Positions 41,088 through 50,313 of a stretch of 64,000 bases of DNA are shown here, piece after piece. The notes under the pieces were generated by a model. That model searched no databases, was not told the origin of the DNA, and was given only the letters and a program-made list of their open reading frames with translations. Each line of letters opens with the position of its first letter. Position 1 is the first letter of the stretch. The position numbers and the translations under genes are program-made. The stretch lies in the NCBI RefSeq assembly GCF_004345605.1, contig NZ_SLVY01000013.1:62001-126000 (forward strand). Reading direction: 5' to 3'. The stretch comes from Rhodococcus sp. SMB37. Its GTDB lineage: Bacteria; Actinomycetota; Actinomycetes; Mycobacteriales; Mycobacteriaceae.

Positions 41088-42314
41088 ATGTACGAGTGGT
41101 CCGACACAGACCTCATGTTCCGCGACGCGCTGCGCGGATTCATCGAGAAGGAAATCCGCCCCCACGTAGACAAGCTCGAGTCCGGTGAGCTTCCGCCGTT
41201 CGACATCATCCGCAAGATGTTTGCCGCATTCGGTATCGACGAGATGGCCCGCGAGTCCCTCGAGCGGGCCCTCGACAAAGAGGAGCAAGGGGAAGGTGCG
41301 TCCGGTGGTTCCGGCGGCATGGGTGGGTCGCCGGGCATGGCAGCGCTGCTCAATATCGAGATCGCCGGGGTGAGCCTGGGGCTCGTCGCATCGATGGGGG
41401 TGAGCCTCGGGCTCACCGCCGGCACGATCCGCGGTCGCGGCACCCTCGCTCAGAAGAAGCGCTGGCTGCCCGAGTTGGTGACCTTCGAGAAGGTCGGCGC
41501 CTGGGCCATCACCGAACCCGATTCGGGATCCGACGCATTCGGCGGCATGAAGACCACCGTGCGCCGCGATGGTGACGACTACATCCTCAACGGTCAGAAG
41601 ACCTTCATCACCAACGGCCCGTACGCCGACGTCATCATCGTCTACGCCAAGCTCGACGACGGCGACGCCACGGTCGACCGACGCGACCGTAAGGTTCTCG
41701 CGTTCGTGCTGGACAAGGGGATGGAGGGGCTCACACAGAGTCCGCCCTTCAAGAAGATGGGCATGAACTCCTCGCCCACCGGTGAGCTGTTCTTCGACAA
41801 TGTGCGCATCACCCGCGATCGTCTGCTCGGGGAAACCGAGGACGGCGGGAAGAGTGACGGCAAGAGCAGCGCGAAAGAATCCTTCGCGGCAGAGCGGATC
41901 GGTATCGCCTATCTGTCGCTCGGCATCATCGAGCAGTGCCTCACCTTGTGCACCGAGTATGCGAAGTCGCGCAAGTTGTGGGGCACCGCGATCTCGCAAT
42001 TCCAGCTCATCCAGCTCAAGCTCGCCGAGATGGAGATCGCCCGGGTCAATGTGCGGAACATGGTGTTCAGCGCGATCGAACGTGCACAGGCGGGGAAGCC
42101 GGTGAGCCTGTCGGAGGCCTCGGCGATGAAGCTGTACTCGTCGCGCGCCGCCACCGAGGTCGCGATGGAGGCGGTGCAGCTCTTCGGCGGTAACGGCTAC
42201 ATGGCCGAATATCGTGTCGAGCAGCTCGCGCGCGACGCGAAGTCACTGATGATCTACGCGGGGAGCAACGAGATCCAGGTGACTCACATCGCGAAGGGGC
42301 TCCTGGCAAATTGA
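41088..42314 (+). CDS. Acyl-CoA dehydrogenase with low-complexity inserts
   Basis: A 408-residue acyl-CoA dehydrogenase: AITEPDSGSDAFGGMKTTV, NGQKTFITNGPYADV, VQLFGGNGYMAEYRVEQLAR and IYAGSNEIQVTHIA. It carries two inserts not typical of the family: a Gly/Ser/Met-rich stretch near residues 65-85 (GASGGSGGMGGSPGMAA) and a Gly/Ser/Lys-rich one near 250-260 (EDGGKSDGKSSAKES). The ATG at 41088 is preferred over the one at 41070, which lies inside the operator. It is monocistronic, divergent from the cbiM-like gene. Confidence 0.92.
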   Translation: MYEWSDTDLMFRDALRGFIEKEIRPHVDKLESGELPPFDIIRKMFAAFGIDEMARESLERALDKEEQGEGASGGSGGMGGSPGMAALLNIEIAGVSLGLVASMGVSLGLTAGTIRGRGTLAQKKRWLPELVTFEKVGAWAITEPDSGSDAFGGMKTTVRRDGDDYILNGQKTFITNGPYADVIIVYAKLDDGDATVDRRDRKVLAFVLDKGMEGLTQSPPFKKMGMNSSPTGELFFDNVRITRDRLLGETEDGGKSDGKSSAKESFAAERIGIAYLSLGIIEQCLTLCTEYAKSRKLWGTAISQFQLIQLKLAEMEIARVNVRNMVFSAIERAQAGKPVSLSEASAMKLYSSRAATEVAMEAVQLFGGNGYMAEYRVEQLARDAKSLMIYAGSNEIQVTHIAKGLLAN

Positions 42315-42458
42315 CCGATATGACTGTTTCGGGGTGAATTTCCGTAGATGCGGGTGCGGTTGGTAATACAAAAACCGCGCCGATGGATACCGGGTAGTGG
42401 TAATCGCCCGGTGTCTTCGCATATCTTGGCACGTGGGTCTACGGACCGAGAGTAGTTT

Positions 42459-42471
42459 ACCTGCGACAGGT
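42459..42471. promoter_or_regulatory. Palindrome ACCTG-CGA-CAGGT before a TetR gene
   Basis: A perfect 5-bp inverted repeat around three bases, about 45 bp upstream of the ATG at 42515. It lies in an AT-richer stretch (42,440-42,500) that probably holds the promoter. Confidence 0.45.
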
Positions 42472-42514
42472 GATAACTATTAACTGATGTGCACAAGTAT
42501 CGGGGAGGATCACG

Positions 42515-43198
42515 ATGCACGGGGGAGAGAATGGGCCGCGAGACCGGCCGATAATCCGGTTCGACGACCGGCCGACCACGCCGATCAGTATCGACGGCCG
42601 GTCGGCACGCGCCGAACGCACGCGCCAAGCGGTCATCGACGCGCATATCGCGTTGATCCGTGATGGCGAACTCAAGCCGACCGGCGCGCAGATCGCCGAG
42701 CGGGCACGAGTCTCACTGAGGTCACTGTGGGGCCACTTCGGCGACCTGGAGACGCTCTTCTCGGCAACGGGGGCCGAGTTGATGCGTCGTCAGGACGACG
42801 CGCACGAACCGGTGGACCCGAGTCTGCCGCTCACGGAACGCATCGACCGGTATTGCCGTCAGCGTGCCGAGGCACTCGAGTACATCGCGCCTTTCTCGCG
42901 ATCGGCAGAGGTTCGGGCGCCGTTCTCGGAGGAACTGCAACGCAACCGTCACCGCTATCTCGAGCGAGCGGAGATCGAAGTCCGGATACTGTTCGCTCGG
43001 GAGTTCACCCGGGTCGACGACACGGCGCGCGTTCAGATCGTCCAGGCGATCGCCATCGCGTCGACGTGGCCCGCCTGGGTCTCGCTGCGCGACGTCGTGG
43101 GTCTGTCGGTGCCGGACTCGACCGAAGTGATGAAGCGGATGATCAGCGCTCTGGTGGAGTCGGTCATGGCGCCGGCACCGCAACCGTTGGCTGTCTGA
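42515..43198 (+). CDS. TetR family regulator
   Basis: A 227-residue TetR-like regulator with an N-terminal extension of about 30 polar residues. Helix-turn-helix: KPTGAQIAERARVSLRSLW followed by GHFGDLETLF. The ATG at 42515 is preceded by GGGGAGG at good distance. It is flanked by the lone dehydrogenase upstream and a convergent hydrolase gene 18 bp beyond its stop. It may regulate itself or the dehydrogenase (inference). Confidence 0.88.
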   Translation: MHGGENGPRDRPIIRFDDRPTTPISIDGRSARAERTRQAVIDAHIALIRDGELKPTGAQIAERARVSLRSLWGHFGDLETLFSATGAELMRRQDDAHEPVDPSLPLTERIDRYCRQRAEALEYIAPFSRSAEVRAPFSEELQRNRHRYLERAEIEVRILFAREFTRVDDTARVQIVQAIAIASTWPAWVSLRDVVGLSVPDSTEVMKRMISALVESVMAPAPQPLAV

Positions 43199-43216
43199 TC
43201 GGAATCCGAGAGTAGT

Positions 43217-44032
43217 TCACGGTCCGGTGTGCGCCGCGAGGAACGGTCCGATGACCGACAGCACCTCGGGCGCTGCCGCGACCGTGCCTGCGTGATCGAC
43301 ACCGCGAAGGATCGCCAGTCGCGCACCGGGAATCGTGCGCGACAAGGAACGGGTGTCGTCCACGCGCAGGTGATCCTCGGAACCGGCGACCGCCAGCGTC
43401 GGCACTGCCACCTCGGCGAGTGCCGCGTCGTCGATCCCCGGTTCGCGATCCGACCGGCGGAAATACGCGACGAGTGCGTCGGCGTCGTTGGCGCGGAATG
43501 CGGCGGCAGTGGTGGGGTCCACCGGCACGTCCCGATGGACGCCCCACTCCGCGAGGAACCCGTCCATTCCCTTCTCCGCGAGCACATCCACGCATCCCGG
43601 AAAGAACAACGAGTCCATTGCCCCGCGCTGCGGACGGGCGCTGCCGCCGAGCGAGATCAGGCTGCGGAGCCGCTGCGGCGCGGCAACCGCCAGCGCCAGG
43701 CCGGCCCGCGCGCCGAACGAATACCCGAGGTAGTGCACCTGCTGAACACCGGCTGCATCGAGAACCGCCATCAGGTCGCCGACGATCGCGTCCATCGCGT
43801 AGGCGTCCTCGTCGTGGGGTGTGTCGCTGCGCCCGTGGCCGCGCAGGTCGGGCAGGAGCAGTCGATAGTGCTCTCGCAGTACCGCCGCGTACCCGAGTCC
43901 TCGCCACACCGCCGACGACAGTGCGCTGCCGTGCACCAGCATCAACGCGGGTGCGTTCTCGTTGCCCGACCGGGCGGGCTGTGACGAGAACGCGATGCGG
44001 GTGCCGTCCGCGGGATTGGTCGTGTAGCTCAC
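43217..44032 (-). CDS. Alpha/beta hydrolase
   Basis: A 271-residue alpha/beta hydrolase: LMLVHGSALSSAVWRGLG, LPDLRGHGRSDTPHDEDA and the nucleophile Ser in VHYLGYSFGARAGLAL; Asp in AGSEDHLRVDD and His in RGVDHAGTV complete the triad. The GTG at 44032 overlaps the ABC-F stop by GTGA, so it is translated from the ABC-F mRNA. The substrate is unknown. Confidence 0.9.
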   Translation of the reverse strand: MSYTTNPADGTRIAFSSQPARSGNENAPALMLVHGSALSSAVWRGLGYAAVLREHYRLLLPDLRGHGRSDTPHDEDAYAMDAIVGDLMAVLDAAGVQQVHYLGYSFGARAGLALAVAAPQRLRSLISLGGSARPQRGAMDSLFFPGCVDVLAEKGMDGFLAEWGVHRDVPVDPTTAAAFRANDADALVAYFRRSDREPGIDDAALAEVAVPTLAVAGSEDHLRVDDTRSLSRTIPGARLAILRGVDHAGTVAAAPEVLSVIGPFLAAHTGP

Positions 44033-45615
44033 CCGTCCAGTCTCGCGCACTCTTCCGGCGCCCCGGCGTCCCCTGGAACAACCGACCGTGTCACTCCGAT
44101 CTCGTCGAGGAATCGCTCGTCGTGGGATACCACCACGAGCGCGCCCTCGAACGCCTGCAATGCCTGGGTCAGGTGCGCGAGGCTCGGCAGATCCAGGTTG
44201 TTGGTCGGTTCGTCCAGGATCAGCAACTGCGGAGCGGGATCTGCTGCGAGGAGAATGGCCAACGCGGCGCGGAGCCGCTCGCCACCCGACAGGACTCCCA
44301 CGGGCACGTCGGCGTCGGTGCCACGGAACAGGAAGCGCGCCAGACGTGCCCGCACTTCCTGTGGAGGCAGGTGCGGTGCGCGTAGTTCGGCATTGGCCAC
44401 CACGGATGCGGTGTCGTCGAAGATGTCGAGGCGCTGGGGGAGCAGCGCATACGGCACCAGCGGCCCGGCGTCGACGATCCGCCCCAGCAGTGTGGTCTTG
44501 CCGGAGCCGTTGGGTCCGCGCACCGCGATGCGTTCCGGTCCGACGATCTCGAGCGGCCCATCGGCGACCCGTCGCCCCGGGTGCACCGAGGTGTCGGGCA
44601 GGTCCACCCGGATCTCACGGTCGTTGCGCACCGCATCCTGTGCCCGATCGAGCTGGGCCCGGGCGGATTCGAGGTTTCCCTCGTGCTCGCGGCGATATTT
44701 ACCGGCGGACTCCTGTGCTTGTCGTTTGCGCATGTTCATGATGATCTTCGGCTCACGCTTGTTCTCGAACATCTTCTTGCCGTAGCGCGCTCGCCGATCG
44801 AGTGCAACGTGTGCGGCGGCGAGCTCGCGGGCCTGCCGACGAACATCACTGCGCGCGTCCCGCACCGCGGCCTGAGCCGCCTCCTGTTCGGCTTCGATGA
44901 TCTGCTCGTAATCGCTGAAGCCGCCGCCGAACATGCGGAGACTGCCGTCGCGCATTTCGGCGATCGTGTCCATCCGATCGAGCAGGTCACGATCGTGACC
45001 TGCGATGATCACGGTCCCCGGAAATCGGTCGAGGGCATCCTGCAGGCGTTCGCGAGCGGCGGTGTCGAGATTGTTGGTCGGCTCGTCGAGCAACAGCACT
45101 CCTGGTTCGGCGAGTAGCCGCGCGGTGAGCCCGAGCAGGACGGTCTCTCCGCCGGAGAGAGTTCCCACGGTGCGGTCGAAATCGTTTTCGTCGTGCAGGA
45201 TTCGATCGAGACCGAGCCGGTGCATGGTGGCGAGCGCGCGCTCCTCGACGTCCCACCGGTCGCCGACGGTGCCGAAGTCGTCGCCGGTACCGTCTCCGGA
45301 TTCGATTCGCCGCAACGCTGTTCGCACTGCGTCGATCCCGAGGACGGTCGCCACGGACACAGCAGGGTCGAGTGTGATGTCCTGTGGCAGGTACGCGACA
45401 TGTCCGGACGTGGTCACCGATCCGCGTGCTGGTGTGAGCTGTCCTGAGATAAGTTGTAGCAGTGTGCTTTTACCGCTTCCGTTACGTCCGACAAGCCCGG
45501 TGCGGCCGACGGTGAACGTTGCGTCGAGACCGTCGAAGACGCGGGTGCCGTCGGGGTGCTCGTACGTGAGCGCAGACAGCGTGACACTGCTGGATGCAGA
45601 AAGGGGTACAGACAT
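44029..45615 (-). CDS. ABC-F family ATPase (ribosome-protection type)
   Basis: A 528-residue protein with two ABC domains and no membrane segment. Walker A motifs: GRNGSGKSTLLQL and GPNGSGKTTLLGR; both have LSGGE signatures and LLDEPTNNLD Walker B motifs. The interdomain linker is basic (RYGKKMFENKREPKI). ABC-F proteins act on the ribosome; some give resistance to antibiotics of the large subunit. The ATG at 45615 has CCAGGAG upstream; an in-frame ATG 36 bases earlier is less likely. A hairpin in the leader may attenuate expression. Confidence 0.92.
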   Translation of the reverse strand: MSVPLSASSSVTLSALTYEHPDGTRVFDGLDATFTVGRTGLVGRNGSGKSTLLQLISGQLTPARGSVTTSGHVAYLPQDITLDPAVSVATVLGIDAVRTALRRIESGDGTGDDFGTVGDRWDVEERALATMHRLGLDRILHDENDFDRTVGTLSGGETVLLGLTARLLAEPGVLLLDEPTNNLDTAARERLQDALDRFPGTVIIAGHDRDLLDRMDTIAEMRDGSLRMFGGGFSDYEQIIEAEQEAAQAAVRDARSDVRRQARELAAAHVALDRRARYGKKMFENKREPKIIMNMRKRQAQESAGKYRREHEGNLESARAQLDRAQDAVRNDREIRVDLPDTSVHPGRRVADGPLEIVGPERIAVRGPNGSGKTTLLGRIVDAGPLVPYALLPQRLDIFDDTASVVANAELRAPHLPPQEVRARLARFLFRGTDADVPVGVLSGGERLRAALAILLAADPAPQLLILDEPTNNLDLPSLAHLTQALQAFEGALVVVSHDERFLDEIGVTRSVVPGDAGAPEECARLDG

Positions 45616-45641
45616 GCAGACTCCTGGAGGTGAGAGACGGC

Positions 45642-45658
45642 CCGCACGCATCGTGCGG
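45642..45658 (-). promoter_or_regulatory. Leader hairpin upstream of the ABC-F gene
   Basis: CCGCACG and CGTGCGG form a perfect 7-bp stem around a 3-nt loop, 27 bases before the ABC-F start. Leaders of antibiotic-responsive ABC-F genes often contain such attenuator elements. No U tract or obvious leader peptide was identified. Confidence 0.4.
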
Positions 45659-45846
45659 TGAGTCGAGAACCTCTACAGGAGCAATGCCTTCTCCGAACGC
45701 CGGGAACAGATGCGACTCCTACGATAAAGGCAGTGTCGGCGGTCGCGCAAGCGATTTGATTCCCTGTGGGACGCCACACAGTTCGGTTGTCGCACAGTTC
45801 ACCGGATCGTGGTGCCGGGCGGCGGCACCGTTCTCGGATCTCCGGC

Positions 45847-47658
45847 ATGATCGTGACCATGCATATCGGTCGACGGATGGTCACGCTCGTAACAGCGGCT
45901 TGCCTCACTCTCGGCGTGGTCGGTTGCGCGACGGGGCCGGATCAGCCCGACACGGTCGCTGAGGAGTTTGCTGCCGCGCTGGAGTCCGGTGACGCGGTGT
46001 CCGCTGCTGCGCTGACCACGGATCCGGCTGCCGCGGAGGAGATGATCTCGGGTCTGTTCGAGGGGCTGGGCAACGACGATCCCACCGTGACGGTCGCGGG
46101 CATCGGTGACGGCGACACCTTCGATCTGGACGTGTCGTGGAGCTTCGGCGAAGAGCAGGACTGGTCGTATCGCACGACCGGCTCCGCGATGGAGGATCCG
46201 GCAGAAGAGTCGGATGACGACGACGGATGGAGGGTCCGGTGGGACCCGGCCGTACTGGCTCCGCAGCTGAGCGAGGGCACCTCACTGCGCTACACCCCGA
46301 CGACCGGCACGCCGCCGACGATCTTCGACAGCGCGGGTCAGCCGCTGATGAGCGAGCAGATCGTGACGCTCGTCAACCTCGATTCGTCTGCCGACCCCGC
46401 TGCGGTGGCGCCATTGCTCGCCACGGCTGCGCCGACGATCACCGCGGACTCCCTCGCTGCCGGCCTCGAGGAGGCGGCCGGTGCACCGATGACCGCGGTG
46501 GTCCTGCGCGAGGCGGATCTGGCTCCTGTGGAGGATCAGCTCTCCGGGCTGCCCGGCGTGACGCTCGCGCCGCAGCCGCGGTTGCTCACTGCCAACCGCG
46601 ATCTGTCGTCACCTGTGTGGTCGGGCCTGGATGAGATGTGGCACGAGAATCAGGCCGCGACCGCGGGCTGGGCGGTGCAGTCGGTGGCCGCCGACGGCAC
46701 TGTTCGATCGATCGCCGGCGTGGACCCCACCGAGGCCCCCGACCTGCACACCACCATCGATCCGGATCTGCAGTCTCGGGCGGAAGCCACGCTCGCGTCG
46801 TTCGACCGGCCGGCGGTGATCGTCGGGATCGACGCCGACACCGGCGCGGTGCGCACCGTCGCGCAGAACGCTGCGGCCGATCTGGAGGGCCCGGTCGCGC
46901 TCACCGGCCTGTATCCACCGGGTTCGACGTTCAAGGTCGCGACGACGTCGGCGGCCCTGCAGGCAGGGCTCGCCGAGCCCGACACCGTGCTTCCGTGCCC
47001 CGGGGTCGCGACGATCGGCGACCGGACCATTCCGAACGACGAGAGCTTCGATCTCGGCGAGGTGCCGCTGCACACAGCGTTCGCGAACTCGTGCAACACC
47101 ACGATGGCCGGACTCGCCGTGGACATGCCTTCCACGGCGCTGGCCGAGGCTGCGTTGCAGTTCGGACTCGGCGTCGACTACGTCACGCCCGGTCTCGTGA
47201 CCGTCACCGGAAACGTCCCGCCGATGGAGTCGGGCGCGGCGCGTGTCGAGGGCGCGATCGGGCAGGGACAAGTGACGGCGTCGCCGTTCGGGATGGCGCT
47301 CGTCGCCGCGTCGATCGCGGGTGGGAAGACGCCGTTGCCGACGATCGTCGAGGGGCAGCCGGCGACCGCCGATCAGGAGGTCGCACCGGCCCCTGCTGAA
47401 ACAATTGCCGCACTGCGAACGATGATGCGAGAGACCGTAACCGACGGCACGGCGAGCGAGCTGAGCGACTTTCCCGAACTCATCGGAAAGACCGGAACCG
47501 CAGAGTACGGTGACAACAACGGGGCAGCCGACAATGTGGACGGGGCACACGGCTGGTTCATCGGCGCGCAGGATAACCTGGCGTTCGCAGTGTTCGTCGC
47601 GGGTGCAGACAGTTCGGCTCCCGCTGTGGGGGCGGCCGGACGGTGGCTGGGGAGGTGA
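45847..47658 (+). CDS. Penicillin-binding lipoprotein (transpeptidase with MecA-N/NTF2-like domain)
   Basis: A 603-residue transpeptidase anchored by a lipoprotein signal (MVTLVTAACLTLGVVGC). An NTF2-like MecA-N domain follows (VAEEFAAALESGDAVSAAAL), then the transpeptidase. Catalytic motifs: SxxK is Ser360-Thr-Phe-Lys363, SxN is Ser415-Cys-Asn417 and KTG begins at Lys548. It cross-links peptidoglycan and should bind beta-lactams; layout matches the mycobacterial PBP lipoprotein type. An ATG at 45859 is an alternative start. A degenerate paralogue follows after 84 bp. Confidence 0.92.
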   Translation: MIVTMHIGRRMVTLVTAACLTLGVVGCATGPDQPDTVAEEFAAALESGDAVSAAALTTDPAAAEEMISGLFEGLGNDDPTVTVAGIGDGDTFDLDVSWSFGEEQDWSYRTTGSAMEDPAEESDDDDGWRVRWDPAVLAPQLSEGTSLRYTPTTGTPPTIFDSAGQPLMSEQIVTLVNLDSSADPAAVAPLLATAAPTITADSLAAGLEEAAGAPMTAVVLREADLAPVEDQLSGLPGVTLAPQPRLLTANRDLSSPVWSGLDEMWHENQAATAGWAVQSVAADGTVRSIAGVDPTEAPDLHTTIDPDLQSRAEATLASFDRPAVIVGIDADTGAVRTVAQNAAADLEGPVALTGLYPPGSTFKVATTSAALQAGLAEPDTVLPCPGVATIGDRTIPNDESFDLGEVPLHTAFANSCNTTMAGLAVDMPSTALAEAALQFGLGVDYVTPGLVTVTGNVPPMESGAARVEGAIGQGQVTASPFGMALVAASIAGGKTPLPTIVEGQPATADQEVAPAPAETIAALRTMMRETVTDGTASELSDFPELIGKTGTAEYGDNNGAADNVDGAHGWFIGAQDNLAFAVFVAGADSSAPAVGAAGRWLGR

Positions 47659-47742
47659 CCTTCGCGGATGTAGCGCAATCGTGATCGCATCGTAGACGAC
47701 TCGTGCTTGTGGCCGATGTTGCTGGAGTGAAGGTTGGGGAGT

Positions 47743-49416
47743 ATGGGATTTCGGGAGTGGCAGCGCCGGCGAGGCGTTCGCACCGTCGTCCTCGGTACTG
47801 CCGTGGCCGTGGCCGTGGCACTGGGTCTGAATACCTTCGTGTTCAACGACCCGCGCAGCGATGCGGAAATCCTGGTCGACGATTTCGTCGAGGCGCTCAA
47901 CGACCGTGAACCCGGCGACGCAGCCGAACTCACCTCGTATCCGAACGCCGCCGAGCCCGTGCTGGCGCAGATGTTCGATGGGCTGTCCGACGGCAGCGTC
48001 GACTACGACGTCACCCAGCTCGTCGAGCTCAACGCGGACTCCGGGTACTTCACACTCACCGCAGACTGGAATTTCGGAGAGAACAAGGACTGGCACTACC
48101 AGGTCGACGGTTCCGTCCGGAAGCTGGCCGTCGGCTGGCGCGTGTCGTGGAGCCCCGATGTGGTCGTGCCCGACCTCGCGGGCCGGACGGTCCACCATGT
48201 GCGTACGGATGCCGCACCGCCCATGATCTTCGATGGCACGGGCAAGCCCCTGATGGAGGAACAGACCATCAATGCGATTGTGCTCAATCCCGCATTCATG
48301 CCCGATTCCGTCGCCAGCACGACGCGGCTCGCCGAGATCCTCGCGCCGGTCGCGCCCGTCATCACCTCCGAGCTCATGCAGCAGCGGCTCGCCGCCGATC
48401 CCGGAGCTCGTATCACCGCGGTCAAACTCCGCGACCAGGACTACCAGTTCCTCGAAGACGACATCGTTGCGGTGCCGGGCGTCGAGGTCATCAAGACGCC
48501 CACGTTGGTCAGCTCCGACCGGCGGGTCTCGACGCCGCTGCTCGATTCGCTCCGCTCGGCGTGGCAGCTCGAACGCGACCGCACCGCCGGATGGGCCGTG
48601 ACGCTCGAAGACCCCGAACAAGGGCCGATCCAGGTCGCAGGGTTCCAGGGGCCCCCGCCTCCGGATCTGACGGCCACCGTCGATTCGCACGTGCAGCTCG
48701 CGGCCAAGGAAGCCGTCGTCACCGTGGGTACTCCTGCGGCGCTCGTCGCCATCCAGCCGTCGACCGGCGGAATCCTCGCTGCAGACGTCAACAACCAGGC
48801 CATGGAACTCGGGCCCGTGGCCACTCGGGGCCTGTACTCGGCGGGTTCCGTCTTCGATCCTGTGCGGCTGGCGGCAGGACTCGACCGCGGTGTCGCTCCC
48901 GATTCGGTGAACACCGAGGATCTGGCAGAGACCGCAGGCCGCCTCGGGCTCGGCGTGGAGTACTCGGTGCCTGGCTTCGAATTCGAGACCGCACAGATCG
49001 GGCACGGCCGGTCCGGGGTGGTGCAGTTCACCGGCGACGGCGACGACGAATTACTCGTGAGTCCGCTCGGCGCTGCGTTACTCGCCGCATCGATCGCGCG
49101 CGGCGAGGCTCCCGCGCCCATGCTCGTGCAGGGGCAGCCCGCGTCGGTCACCGATGCACCCGAGCCGTTGCCGTCGCAGGTGACCGACGCTCTGCGCGGA
49201 CTGATGATCGACAACGTGCAGAACGGTCCCGCGTCCTTCCTGAAGGGGCACCCGGGTCTCGCCGGAATCGCCGCCTCTGCCGGCGACGATCGCTGGTTCT
49301 TCGGCTATACCGGAGACGTGGCGTTCGCGGTGTTCGTTGCCGACGCCGACGGCGGCGACCGCGCGGTGAAGATGGCCGACAGATTCCTGACCGAATTGGC
49401 GAAGCCGCCCGCGTGA
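47743..49416 (+). CDS. Catalytically degenerate paralogue of the penicillin-binding protein
   Basis: A 557-residue protein aligned along its length with its upstream neighbour. The NTF2-like domain (ILVDDFVEALNDREPGDAAE) and the segments GRTVHHVRTDAAPP and PVATRGLYSAGSVFDP are recognisable. The three active-site motifs are gone: SxxK has become S-V-F-D, the block of about 40 residues with SxN is deleted, and the KTG region reads GIAASAGDD. The N-terminus has a membrane anchor (TVVLGTAVAVAVALG) rather than a lipobox. It is intact as a frame, so a structural or regulatory role is likely. The ATG at 47743 is chosen; TTG at 47734 is possible. Confidence 0.88.
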   Translation: MGFREWQRRRGVRTVVLGTAVAVAVALGLNTFVFNDPRSDAEILVDDFVEALNDREPGDAAELTSYPNAAEPVLAQMFDGLSDGSVDYDVTQLVELNADSGYFTLTADWNFGENKDWHYQVDGSVRKLAVGWRVSWSPDVVVPDLAGRTVHHVRTDAAPPMIFDGTGKPLMEEQTINAIVLNPAFMPDSVASTTRLAEILAPVAPVITSELMQQRLAADPGARITAVKLRDQDYQFLEDDIVAVPGVEVIKTPTLVSSDRRVSTPLLDSLRSAWQLERDRTAGWAVTLEDPEQGPIQVAGFQGPPPPDLTATVDSHVQLAAKEAVVTVGTPAALVAIQPSTGGILAADVNNQAMELGPVATRGLYSAGSVFDPVRLAAGLDRGVAPDSVNTEDLAETAGRLGLGVEYSVPGFEFETAQIGHGRSGVVQFTGDGDDELLVSPLGAALLAASIARGEAPAPMLVQGQPASVTDAPEPLPSQVTDALRGLMIDNVQNGPASFLKGHPGLAGIAASAGDDRWFFGYTGDVAFAVFVADADGGDRAVKMADRFLTELAKPPA

Positions 49417-49477
49417 TCCTCGCGCGCGCCGGTGCCGACCGACATCTTTGACCTGGGTACCGGTACGTTCGATCATC

Positions 49478-50215
49478 GTGACGATTGTCGATGTACTGCT
49501 GCTCGTCGTCGCAGGGTTCTTCGCCGGCGTCGTCGGGTTCGTCACCGGTCTCGCGTCACTCGTGTCCTACCCGGCGTTGCTTGCGGTGGGGTTGTCGCCC
49601 GTAGCCGCGAACGTCACAAACACCGTAGCGATGGTCGGTGTCGGCGTGGGTGCGCTCAGCAATTCCGCTCGTGAAGTGGTCGACACGGGGCCGCGGGTGT
49701 GGCGGTGGACGGCATACGCGGCGCTCGGTGGCCTCACCGGCGCTGTCGTGCTCCTCGTCGCGCCACCGGGGTCGTTCGAGGCCACGGTGCCTTTTCTCGT
49801 CGCGTTCGCGTCGCTGGCCCTGCTTCTGCAGCCGAAGATTCGTGAACTGGCCGGTGGGCGTGATCTTCCCCGCGTGTTCGCCGCCGCACTGTTCGTCGTC
49901 GCGATGTACGGGGGCTATTTCGGAGCGGGTGCGGGAGTCATCTTCCTTGCGCTCACTCTGATCTGTACCTCCGAGTCGATCTGGCGCGCGAGCATCCTCA
50001 AGAGCTATCTGCTCGGCGTCGCCAACCTGGTCGCGGCGATCGGTTTCGCGTTCTTCGGACCGGTCCACTGGATCGCTGCGGCGGCCATGGCGGTGGGGGC
50101 CTTCGCCGGCGGCTGGTGTGGTCCTCCACTGGTCAAGCGGATCCCTCCGAACCTGCTGCGGGTGGCGGTGGCCATCGCAGGGTTCGGTCTCGCCGCGTGG
50201 CTTGCCTTCGGCTGA
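49478..50215 (+). CDS. TSUP family (TauE/SafE) membrane transporter
   Basis: A 245-residue membrane protein with about seven or eight hydrophobic segments. It has the TSUP pattern twice: AGFFAGVVGFVTGLASLVSY, PVAANVTNTVAMVGVGVGA, and later MYGGYFGAGAGVIFLAL. The family exports small sulfur or organic anions. The GTG at 49478 follows a TACGTT -10-like box by eight bases; a TTG at 49448 would add ten residues. It lies 61 bp after the PBP paralogue. Confidence 0.9.
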   Translation: MTIVDVLLLVVAGFFAGVVGFVTGLASLVSYPALLAVGLSPVAANVTNTVAMVGVGVGALSNSAREVVDTGPRVWRWTAYAALGGLTGAVVLLVAPPGSFEATVPFLVAFASLALLLQPKIRELAGGRDLPRVFAAALFVVAMYGGYFGAGAGVIFLALTLICTSESIWRASILKSYLLGVANLVAAIGFAFFGPVHWIAAAAMAVGAFAGGWCGPPLVKRIPPNLLRVAVAIAGFGLAAWLAFG

Positions 50216-50313
50216 CTCGGTCCTTCAGATGCACCCAGTACGGTCCGCACGTCGCTAGTGCACGCCGTGCATGAGCTTCCGGATGCGCGGAGTGAGCGCG
50301 ATCAGGATCGTGA

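Noticed and set aside
39894-41999. 701-codon minus-strand frame as one protein
   Set aside because: Only the last 339 residues are real (CbiM/NikM-like). The upstream part is antisense to the acyl-CoA dehydrogenase at 41,088, and the functional protein must start with Met-His.
46609-49005. 798-codon open frame on the minus strand
   Set aside because: It is antisense to the penicillin-binding pair and is Arg/Gly/His-rich without motifs. It reflects third-position GC bias, not a gene.
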